DNA of 64,000 nucleotides from Mesorhizobium denitrificans (GTDB lineage: Bacteria; Pseudomonadota; Alphaproteobacteria; Rhizobiales; Rhizobiaceae). The stretch lies in the NCBI RefSeq assembly GCF_003403035.1, contig NZ_QURN01000011.1:105480-169479 (forward strand), read 5' to 3'. A program made the position numbers and the translations under genes. Each line of letters opens with the position of its first letter. Position 1 is the stretch's first letter. Shown in pieces: positions 1 through 6,657 of the stretch. The notes beneath the pieces were generated by a model. That model was not told where the DNA came from, made no database searches, and worked only from the letters and a program-made list of their open reading frames with translations.

Positions 1-1313
1 TCGGCGATCCGGACTGGCTGTACAACATTCCGATCGAAATGGAGGTCGGGCTGGACGGCAAGATTACCATGGACTTCGAGGGCACGCAGCCGTGGGGATA
101 CCATTCCATGAACTGTACACCTGCCGGTATGGATGGCGGCATGTTCGTGACGCTGACCCAGCACATGAATTTCGAAGGGCTGGTCAATGACGGCGCGTGG
201 ATGGCGACGGAGTTGAAACTGCCGCACGGCACTTGGACCAATCCTGACAATGAGATGGTGGCGACGGCGACATCATGGGCGTTGCTGCTGCCTGCGTATG
301 GCGTGTTCCAGCGGCTGCTGTCCCGCGCGTTTCTTGGACGCGGTTTCGTGGAGGAAGCGTTTGTCGGGCAGGTGAATAGCCCGATGATCGAGATGGGCGG
401 CATGAGCCAGTACGGCACGCCGTTCGGCATGGCGCATTTCGAATGCGCTGCGGCGGGGTCTGGTGCGCTGGCAATCAAGGACGGGCTGGACACAGCCTAT
501 GTCGGCTGGAACCCCGAATCCGATATGGGAAATATCGAGATCTGGGAACAAAACATGCCGATGCTCTACATTGGCCGTTCGATCGTTCCGAACTCCGGCG
601 GGGCAGGCAAATATCGCGGCGGCTGCGCGTTTGAATCGACCTGGCTCATCAACAAGACCGATCACCTGCGGCTGGTGACGTCTGAGCACTCCTCGCGTGT
701 GTTTGACAATGGCGGCATGTGCGGTGGCTATCCCGCGCCGACCTGCCAGAAGCATCGCGCAGTGCGCAACTCCAACGTTTTTGAACTGGCGGAGCACGGC
801 AAGCCAATAGCGCATGCGCCCGGCAGAAACCCGCATCACTCCGACTTCGAGGTGCGCTTTGAAGGTGAGTTCGAACTGGTCGAGGGGCCGTATATCACCG
901 CGCCTCACAAGAGCGGCGACATTTTCAGCCATTCCTACAATGGCGGCGGCGGCTACGGCGATGTGCTGGAGCGCGATCCGGTCAAGACGGCGTGGGATGT
1001 CGAGAACGGATTCCTGACCAAGGAAGCGGCGGCCAGCGTGTTCGGCATTGCGTTGGCTGACGATGCCGAGGGCTTTCCAGTCGCGGACGTTGAGGCGACG
1101 GAGCGGCTGCGCAAGCGCAAGCGCGCCGAGCGGTTGGAAAAGGCCGTACCGGTTTCGCAATGGATGGCCGAGCAGCGCGAGCGCGTTCAGCAGGCGGATT
1201 TCGCACCGGAAGTGCGCAAGATGTACGCCAGCGCCATGAAACTTTCGCCGCGCTTCACGCGCGAGTTCGTGGAGTTCTGGGATTTGCCCGAAGGGTTCCG
1301 GTACGATGGATAA
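1..1313 (+). CDS. Acetone carboxylase alpha subunit-like protein (hydantoinase B / HyuB family), 5'-truncated
   Basis: The reading frame is open from base 3, so the gene starts upstream of the window; about 436 C-terminal residues are visible. HyuB-type subunits bind the metal and carboxylated substrate in ATP-dependent ketone carboxylases and hydantoinases. Seen here are an NCTPAGMDGG stretch, a SGGAGKYRGG stretch, TSEHSSRVFDNGG, and a glycine-rich SYNGGGGYGD near the C-terminus, all of which I recall from acetone carboxylase alpha (AcxB) and related HyuB proteins. The next gene is a gamma subunit of the same enzyme class, which supports acetone/ketone carboxylase over hydantoinase or oxoprolinase. 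The beta subunit would be expected upstream, outside the window. The true substrate (acetone, butanone, acetophenone or another ketone) cannot be read from sequence. Confidence 0.8.
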   Translation, partial: GDPDWLYNIPIEMEVGLDGKITMDFEGTQPWGYHSMNCTPAGMDGGMFVTLTQHMNFEGLVNDGAWMATELKLPHGTWTNPDNEMVATATSWALLLPAYGVFQRLLSRAFLGRGFVEEAFVGQVNSPMIEMGGMSQYGTPFGMAHFECAAAGSGALAIKDGLDTAYVGWNPESDMGNIEIWEQNMPMLYIGRSIVPNSGGAGKYRGGCAFESTWLINKTDHLRLVTSEHSSRVFDNGGMCGGYPAPTCQKHRAVRNSNVFELAEHGKPIAHAPGRNPHHSDFEVRFEGEFELVEGPYITAPHKSGDIFSHSYNGGGGYGDVLERDPVKTAWDVENGFLTKEAAASVFGIALADDAEGFPVADVEATERLRKRKRAERLEKAVPVSQWMAEQRERVQQADFAPEVRKMYASAMKLSPRFTREFVEFWDLPEGFRYDG

Positions 1314-1321
1314 ACGCCATT

Positions 1322-1391
1322 GCTGCCCCTCACGCTTACCCTCTCCCCGTTTTTACGGGAGGAGATGTCCGGCGGGACAGAGAGGGGCAGC
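1322..1391. repeat. Palindromic intergenic repeat (rhizobial type) between alpha and gamma carboxylase genes
   Basis: Outer 10-bp arms GCTGCCCCTC (1322-1331) and GAGGGGCAGC (1382-1391) are perfect inverted repeats. Inside are a C-rich/G-rich imperfect stem around 1341-1364 and a perfect hairpin TGTCC-GGCG-GGACA at 1366-1379. A second element with the same outer arms lies at 39321-39372. From memory, palindromes with this CTCTGTCC/GGACA core are dispersed in many Rhizobiales genomes. Its place inside an operon suggests an mRNA processing or stability element rather than a full terminator, since the next gene has its own good ribosome site and no separate promoter is evident. Confidence 0.7.
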
Positions 1392-1429
1392 GCCGACGTT
1401 GCACGCGAAAATATTCACGGAGTAATGTG

Positions 1430-1918
1430 ATGACCAGCTACAGCAAGGAAGTCATTGCCGATCTTGTTTCTGGCAAGCTGCCGTGGCCGCAGACGCGGCG
1501 CATTATGAGCGCTTACAAGGACGATGATCGGTTCTTCAAATATATTCAGGTTTTGCAAGACCGCGTTGGCTGGAGCGACCCGATCCTGCTGCCGGTGAGC
1601 GATCATCTGTTTATCTGCGACAGCGCGGAAGGCCGCGTGACAAAATGCGAATGCGGGCATTCCTTTGGCGATTATCGTCGCAACTGGAAGCTCGCGGCGA
1701 GCATCATCGTGCGAGACACAGAAGAAGCCTTGCGCGAGATCTATCCGAACAGCGATATTCCCGATCCGCAATGGATGGAAATCCGCGAATTCATCTGTCC
1801 GGAATGCGGAACGTTGCATGAGGTGGAAGCGGCTGCGCCGGGCTATCCAGTCGTGCATGATTTCGAACCGGACCTTGAGGGCTTTTATCGCGAATGGCTG
1901 GGACGACCGCTGGAATGA
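1430..1918 (+). CDS. Acetone carboxylase gamma subunit-like protein (zinc-binding small subunit)
   Basis: A 162-residue protein with the size and pattern of acetone carboxylase gamma (AcxC). Four cysteines form two pairs suited to structural zinc: C73 and C75 in KCECGHSFGDYRRNWK, and C123 and C126 in ICPECG. In the known enzyme the gamma subunit completes the heterohexamer that converts acetone plus bicarbonate to acetoacetate. The ATG at 1430 is preceded by CACGGAG about 8 bases upstream; the frame is open further upstream but without family similarity. It lies 116 bp after the alpha gene, separated by a palindromic repeat, and its TGA overlaps the next ATG (ATGA), so the last two genes are translationally coupled. 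Confidence 0.85.
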   Translation: MTSYSKEVIADLVSGKLPWPQTRRIMSAYKDDDRFFKYIQVLQDRVGWSDPILLPVSDHLFICDSAEGRVTKCECGHSFGDYRRNWKLAASIIVRDTEEALREIYPNSDIPDPQWMEIREFICPECGTLHEVEAAAPGYPVVHDFEPDLEGFYREWLGRPLE

Positions 1919-2742
1919 ATGAACTGGCAGGACGCAGTGCTGTCATTACCGGCGGGCTGACCGGACAAGGATTGGCAATTGCGCACGAGCTTGCGCGGCT
2001 TGGTGCCAATGTTGCGGTTGGTTCGTTTGTGCGTGAGGCGGCGGGACGCAGCGGCGATGCCGCTGCCTATCCCGACCCGGAAGAGATTGTTGCGGTGCGC
2101 GATGCGCTGGCGACGCATGGCGGCAAGGTGTTCGCTGGCCATCTCGACGTTCGGGATACGGATGCGATCAGGCAATTCCTGGAGGCGGCGGCGGGCGTGT
2201 GCGGCGCGCCGGACATTCTGGTGAATGCCGCAGGAACGACCGCAGAGCAGCCAGTTAGCGGCCACTCGGATGAGCTTTGGCTGAAGATCATCGATACCAA
2301 TCTGAACGGCGCGTTTCGCATGATCCGCGAAGTGCTGCCGGGCATGATGGAGCGCGGATGGGGCCGCATCGTGAATATTGGTTCGACGGCCGCGGAGGTC
2401 GGCTGGAAGGACAATCCTGCCTATTGTGCGTCTAAGTCGGGCCTGTTGGGGCTGACCCGCTGCGTAGCGCTGGAAGGTGCGCCGCGTGGCGTGACTTGCG
2501 TAATGGTGAGCCCGACATGGGTGGAGACGGAACTGATGCGCCGCAATGTCGAGCAAGTGGCGGCGCGCGAGGGCAAGGGTCGCACGGCGGCTGAACTAAT
2601 GGCGGAAATTGCTGCGCAGAACCCGCAACAGCGCATTATTCAGCCGGACGAGATTGCCGCTCTGGTGGGGTTCCTGTGCGGCGAGCGCGCCAAGGGCATC
2701 AACATGGAAAATATCAAGGTGACGGGCGGCGCGCTCTGGTAG
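1915..2742 (+). CDS. Short-chain dehydrogenase/reductase (SDR), last gene of the carboxylase operon
   Basis: A 275-residue classical SDR. Motifs seen: nucleotide-binding TGGLTGQG (residues 12-19), NAAG (104-107), catalytic S157, Y170 and K174 (YCASK), and a C-terminal GxxxxxTGGALW ending typical of the 3-oxoacyl-ACP reductase / 3-hydroxybutyrate dehydrogenase branch. The ATG at 1915 overlaps the stop of the gamma-subunit gene by 4 bp; an in-frame start at 1894 is possible but would overlap more and adds no conserved sequence. As carboxylation of acetone gives acetoacetate, a role in reducing or oxidising the resulting beta-keto acid is a reasonable inference, but substrate is not shown. It ends 3 bp from the convergent iolB gene with no terminator between. 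Confidence 0.8.
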   Translation: MNELAGRSAVITGGLTGQGLAIAHELARLGANVAVGSFVREAAGRSGDAAAYPDPEEIVAVRDALATHGGKVFAGHLDVRDTDAIRQFLEAAAGVCGAPDILVNAAGTTAEQPVSGHSDELWLKIIDTNLNGAFRMIREVLPGMMERGWGRIVNIGSTAAEVGWKDNPAYCASKSGLLGLTRCVALEGAPRGVTCVMVSPTWVETELMRRNVEQVAAREGKGRTAAELMAEIAAQNPQQRIIQPDEIAALVGFLCGERAKGINMENIKVTGGALW

Positions 2743-2745
2743 GCG

Positions 2746-3543
2746 TTATGCCTTCATGAGCCATTCGTGCTCGGCGGCGTTGTGGAATTTCCACGTGCGC
2801 TTCGGACCAGCCATGACGTTCAGATAATAGAGGTCGTAGCCGTGGCAGGCTGCGCAGGGGTGGTAGCCCTTCGGCACCAGCACGACGTCGCCGTCCTCGA
2901 TTGCCATCGTCTCGTCCAGCGAACGATCATCTGTATAGACGCGCTGGAACGCGAAGCCCTGCGGCGGGTTGAGCCGGTGATAATAGGTTTCTTCCAGATA
3001 GGATTCGGCGGGCAGATTGTCCTGATCGTGTTTGTGGGGCGGGTAGGAGGAGGTGTGGCCTCCCGGCGTGATGACCTCCACGACGAGCAGAGAATCGGCA
3101 GGCTGCGTTTCGGGAAGGATGTTAGTAACATAGCGCGTGTTCGTGCCCTTGCCGCGAACTTCCTGCCCAAGATCGGCGGGCGCGATGACGCGAACGGGAA
3201 GCCCGCCGCCAAGGCCCGGCGCGGTGCAGACAGCAAGTTCAAGACCGGTTTCTGCTGTGACAGACCAGCTGCCATCCTGCGGCACGTAGACAGACCACGG
3301 CTTGCCGTCGAATGGCGACATGCGCTCGCCGAGTACACCAAGGCTTTCGCCGTTTGCGGTCGCGTTGCCCTTGCCAGTGACGAAGACGAGGCAGGTTTCG
3401 CTCGTGCCCGTGTCGCCCTTGGCGGTTTCGCCGGGTTTCAGGCGATAAAGATCAAAACCGACATAAGACCAACCTGCATTTTTTGGCGTTATGTGCGTGA
3501 CGCGGCCTGCTCCCTTGCCAGATTTGACCTTCAGTTTCGACAT
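2746..3543 (-). CDS. iolB: 5-deoxy-glucuronate isomerase
   Basis: A 265-residue bicupin. IolB converts 5-deoxy-D-glucuronate, made by IolD, to 5-dehydro-2-deoxy-D-gluconate in myo-inositol degradation. Metal ligands typical of the family are visible: H170 and H172 in YPPHKHD, a glutamate in LEETYYH (184-185), and H228 in KGYHPC. It is the last gene of the iolC-iolD-iolE-small-iolB run. The ATG at 3543 lies 2 bp after the stop of the small membrane protein gene, with a GGAG inside that gene's end, so translation is probably coupled. It faces the SDR gene with a gap of only 3 bp. Confidence 0.95.
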   Translation of the reverse strand: MSKLKVKSGKGAGRVTHITPKNAGWSYVGFDLYRLKPGETAKGDTGTSETCLVFVTGKGNATANGESLGVLGERMSPFDGKPWSVYVPQDGSWSVTAETGLELAVCTAPGLGGGLPVRVIAPADLGQEVRGKGTNTRYVTNILPETQPADSLLVVEVITPGGHTSSYPPHKHDQDNLPAESYLEETYYHRLNPPQGFAFQRVYTDDRSLDETMAIEDGDVVLVPKGYHPCAACHGYDLYYLNVMAGPKRTWKFHNAAEHEWLMKA

Positions 3544-3545
3544 GC

Positions 3546-3758
3546 TCAGGCTCCGCTATCCGGTGTTTTATCTTCCGTGCTCGGACGGTAGTTATAGAGA
3601 TATTCCCACGCGCCATAGACCGTAACCGCGCCGACCATCGTCGCCCAGAAGGTGTTCTGATGGTAGGTCTCAATGGCCGCCCAGACGGCGCAGGCCACGA
3701 CCAGCAAAACCCGCCTCCATAAAGGATCGAGAAAAGGGTGGGCGGTGTTGGATTTCAT
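3546..3758 (-). CDS. Small two-helix membrane protein inside the iol operon
   Basis: A 70-residue protein of unassigned function. The ATG at 3758 is preceded by GGAG at good spacing, 31 bp after the iolE stop; the frame is open further upstream but without a ribosome site. Two hydrophobic stretches are seen: VLLVVACAVWAAIE (about 17-30) and a second around residues 36-50 ending in GAWEYLYNY. The HPFLDPLWRR start and overall size resemble short proteins I remember being annotated DUF3329 in rhizobia; this is from memory only. Its position between iolE and iolB, with tight spacing on both sides, shows it is made with the inositol enzymes. A role in the membrane, such as helping uptake, is speculation. 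Confidence 0.7.
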   Translation of the reverse strand: MKSNTAHPFLDPLWRRVLLVVACAVWAAIETYHQNTFWATMVGAVTVYGAWEYLYNYRPSTEDKTPDSGA

Positions 3759-3789
3759 CGCAGGCTCCGTGGGGGTATTATTCCTCGAT

Positions 3790-4707
3790 CTAAGCCACAG
3801 GGAAGCCCTGTGTTTCAACCGTATAGCCTGCCGCGGTCATCACGCGCATCAATTCCTTGTGCCCGATCTGCGCCATTTTAAGAGGTGGGTTCTTCTTCGG
3901 GTCTTGTTCGGCCTCGACTACGAACCAGCCTTCATAGCCGTGATGAGCAAGGCGCTTGACGATGGCTCCGAAATCCAGCGAGCCATCGCCGGGAACCGTG
4001 AACGCGCCGAGCGCGACGGCATCTAGGAAGGACTGTTTCGTACGGTCGAGTGCATCGATCACCGGCATCCGTACGTCTTTGACATGCACATGCTTGATGC
4101 GCGCGTGATGATTGTCGATGGCGCGCAACACGTCACCGCCCGCAAAAACCAGATGGCCTGCATCAAGCAGCAGCGGAATTCCAGCGCCGGAATATTTCAT
4201 GAAGGCATCGAGTTCCGGCTCGGTTTCGATAACCGCCGCCATGTGATGATGATAAACCAGCGGCATGCCCTGATCGGCACACCATTCGCCAAATTCGGTC
4301 AGCTTGCGGGCGTAGTCCTTCATTTCCGAGTCGGACAGTTTCGGCTTTGTCGCGAGCGGCTTGGAGCGGTCGCCCTGAATGGAGCGGCCAACCTCACCAT
4401 AGACGATGCAGGGCGCATCGACCGCCTTGAACAGCTCGATCATTGGCTGGATGCGGTCTTTGTTGGCTGACATGTCTTCATTGACCAGCGTGCCGGAAAA
4501 CCAGCCGCCGCAGAGCGTTACGTCAGCGGTCTTGAGGATCGGCAGCATGATATCTGGATCGCTCGGAAAACGGCGACCCATTTCCATTCCGGTGAAGCCT
4601 GCAGAGCGCGATTGGCGCAGGCATTCTTCCAGCGAAACGTCGTCGCTTAATTCTGCAAGGTCGTCGTTCCACCACGCAATGGGGGACATGCCAAGTTTGG
4701 CTTTCAA
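3790..4707 (-). CDS. iolE: Myo-inosose-2 dehydratase
   Basis: A 305-residue xylose-isomerase-like TIM barrel. IolE dehydrates 2-keto-myo-inositol (scyllo-inosose) to 3D-(3,5/4)-trihydroxycyclohexane-1,2-dione. Recognised family stretches: KLGMSPIAWWNDD at the start, EMGRRFPSD, the metal-site region LLLDAGHLVFAGGD, KHVHVKDVR, and FVVEAEQDP near the end. No ATG fits: the family N-terminus begins at a TTG (complement of 4705-4707), with GGAGA about 8 bases upstream. The longer open frame extends 87 codons into the iolD region but that part is the iolD shadow. The gene begins 25 bp after the iolD stop. Confidence 0.93.
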   Translation of the reverse strand: MKAKLGMSPIAWWNDDLAELSDDVSLEECLRQSRSAGFTGMEMGRRFPSDPDIMLPILKTADVTLCGGWFSGTLVNEDMSANKDRIQPMIELFKAVDAPCIVYGEVGRSIQGDRSKPLATKPKLSDSEMKDYARKLTEFGEWCADQGMPLVYHHHMAAVIETEPELDAFMKYSGAGIPLLLDAGHLVFAGGDVLRAIDNHHARIKHVHVKDVRMPVIDALDRTKQSFLDAVALGAFTVPGDGSLDFGAIVKRLAHHGYEGWFVVEAEQDPKKNPPLKMAQIGHKELMRVMTAAGYTVETQGFPVA

Positions 4708-4732
4708 CTCAAATTCTCCATTCAAAGAATGC

Positions 4733-6580
4733 TCAATTGCCGACGCGTTGCAGCTTGACGGCCTGTTCGTAGTTCTTGCGGGCGGCGTTGACCTGTTCGC
4801 GTGAACTGACTTCTGGCACCGCGACATCCCACCAATGGCCGCCAGCCTCGGTGGAGATAAGCGGGTCGGTGTCGATGACGATGACAGTTGTGCGGTCGTT
4901 CGATTTTGCGCGCCCGAGAGCGGCTTCCAACTCCGCAATGGATGCGGCCTTTTCTGCAATTGCGCCAAGGCTGCGCGCGTGAGCAGCGAAATCGACCTCG
5001 GTCAATTGTTCATGCCGCGCGTCTTTCAGCAGATTGTTGAAGTTTGCCCCGCCGGTAGCCATTTGCAGCCGGTTGATGCAGCCAAAGCCGCGATTGTCCA
5101 GCAGGACGATGGTCAGTTTTTTGCCAAGCATGACGGAGGTGGCAATTTCCGAGTTCATCATCAGATAAGAGCCGTCGCCCATCATGATGACTACTTCTGT
5201 GTCGGGCCATGCCATCTTCACACCGAGCCCGCCAGCAATCTCGTAACCCATGCAGGAGAAGCCGTATTCGGCGTGATAAGAGCCGGGCGCGCCGGACTGC
5301 CACAGCTTGTGCATTTCACCCGGCAGACCGCCCGCCGCGTGGAGGGCAATGACGCCTGTGCCCAGTGCGCGCTGAACCGCGCCGATCACCTGTGCGTCGG
5401 ATGGCATGGCGTTGGTTGCGGCTGTTACCTTTGCCGCTGCCTTCTGCCATTCGGCCTTGCCGTCCTCGGCGTTCTTTGTCCAGCTCGCGGGAGCGGTGTA
5501 CCCATCAAGCGCTTTGAGCAATTCCTTCAAGCCTTCGCGTGCATCGGCAACCAGTGGCAAAGCACGATGCTTCGCGGCGTCAAAAGGCTGGGTGTTGAGG
5601 CCGATGATCGTTTTGCCCGCGTTCTTGAACAGCGCCCATGATCCTGTCGTGAAGTCCTGCAGACGCGTGCCGACCGCCAGAACAACGTCGGCTTCCTCAG
5701 CGAGGCGGTTGGCTGCGGATGTTCCCGTGACGCCGACTGCCGCCATGTTGAGGCGATGCGCGTCGGGCAGCGAACTCTTGCCGCCCTGCGTTTCGCAAAC
5801 GGGAATGCCGGTTGCGGAGGCGAATTTGTCGAGCGCTGCGGAGGCTTCGCTGAACAGCACGCCGCCGCCTGCGATGATGAGCGGCTTCTTCGCCTTGGAC
5901 AGCGCCTCGGCGGCGAGCTTCAATTCGTGAAGGTCTGCGCGCGGGCGGCGCATTGTCCAGACGCGTTCCTCGAAGAAGCTTTCGGGATAGTCGTAGGCTT
6001 CGGCCTGAACGTCCTGACAAAGCGACAACGTGACCGGGCCGCATTCGGCGGGGTCGGTGAATATCTGCATCGTGCGGGCGAGCGCGGGAATGATTTGTTC
6101 AGGCCGCGTGATGCGGTCGAAATAGCGCGAGACGGGGCGGAAGCTGTCGTTTACCGACACGGTGCCGTCGCCGAAATCCTCGATCTGTTGGAGCACAGGG
6201 TCGGGAATGCGGTTGGCGAATACATCGCCGGGGAGAAGCAGGACCGGCAGGCGATTGACGTGGGCAAGGGCCGCGGCCGTCACCATGTTCAGCGCGCCGG
6301 GGCCGATGGAGGTCGTTGCCGCCATGACGCGGCAACGGAAGCTCGCCTTTGCGAAGGCGATTGCCGAATGTGCCATCGCCTGCTCATTGTGCGCGCGGAA
6401 CGTAGGAAGCTGGTCGCGGACGCCGTAAAGTGCTTCGCCTACGCCTGCGACATTGCCATGACCGAAGATGGCCCACACGCCAGCAAATAGCGGGACTTTT
6501 TCTCCGTCGATTTCCGTCATCTGGCGAGTTAGAAAATGCACCAGCGCCTGTGCCATAGTGAGCCGGATTGTCTTGGTCAT
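4733..6580 (-). CDS. iolD: 3D-(3,5/4)-trihydroxycyclohexane-1,2-dione hydrolase
   Basis: A 615-residue thiamine-diphosphate enzyme. It opens the trihydroxycyclohexanedione ring to 5-deoxy-D-glucuronate. Features: catalytic glutamate E66 (RAHNEQAMAH) in the N-terminal pyrimidine domain, a central domain with IIAGGGV and ETQGGKSSL, and the C-terminal pyrophosphate domain with the ThDP/Mg motif beginning GDGSYLMMN at about 468. Length matches the family. The ATG has a near-perfect AGGAGGA seven bases upstream. It is preceded by a 77-bp gap after iolC that contains a perfect hairpin, and followed after 25 bp by iolE. Confidence 0.95.
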   Translation of the reverse strand: MTKTIRLTMAQALVHFLTRQMTEIDGEKVPLFAGVWAIFGHGNVAGVGEALYGVRDQLPTFRAHNEQAMAHSAIAFAKASFRCRVMAATTSIGPGALNMVTAAALAHVNRLPVLLLPGDVFANRIPDPVLQQIEDFGDGTVSVNDSFRPVSRYFDRITRPEQIIPALARTMQIFTDPAECGPVTLSLCQDVQAEAYDYPESFFEERVWTMRRPRADLHELKLAAEALSKAKKPLIIAGGGVLFSEASAALDKFASATGIPVCETQGGKSSLPDAHRLNMAAVGVTGTSAANRLAEEADVVLAVGTRLQDFTTGSWALFKNAGKTIIGLNTQPFDAAKHRALPLVADAREGLKELLKALDGYTAPASWTKNAEDGKAEWQKAAAKVTAATNAMPSDAQVIGAVQRALGTGVIALHAAGGLPGEMHKLWQSGAPGSYHAEYGFSCMGYEIAGGLGVKMAWPDTEVVIMMGDGSYLMMNSEIATSVMLGKKLTIVLLDNRGFGCINRLQMATGGANFNNLLKDARHEQLTEVDFAAHARSLGAIAEKAASIAELEAALGRAKSNDRTTVIVIDTDPLISTEAGGHWWDVAVPEVSSREQVNAARKNYEQAVKLQRVGN

Positions 6581-6627
6581 CTAATTTTCCTCCTGCCCGA
6601 TATTTGCGAATAGGTCGCGAATAATAA

Positions 6628-6649
6628 TACCCCTCATCCATGAGGGGTA
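6628..6649. repeat. Perfect inverted repeat in the iolC-iolD gap
   Basis: TACCCCTCAT (6628-6637) and ATGAGGGGTA (6640-6649) form a perfect 10-bp stem with a 2-base CC loop, just 8 bp after the iolC stop. In RNA the loop would open to at least 4 bases. There is no run of T after it on the transcribed strand, so it is not a standard terminator. It could protect the 3' end of an iolC message, reduce read-through to iolD, or bind a protein as DNA. Confidence 0.6.
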
Positions 6650-6657
6650 ATAGCTCA

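Noticed and set aside
273..1160. A 295-residue minus-strand frame opposite the carboxylase alpha subunit
   Set aside because: Antisense shadow of a well-recognised family protein; arginine/alanine-rich low-quality translation.
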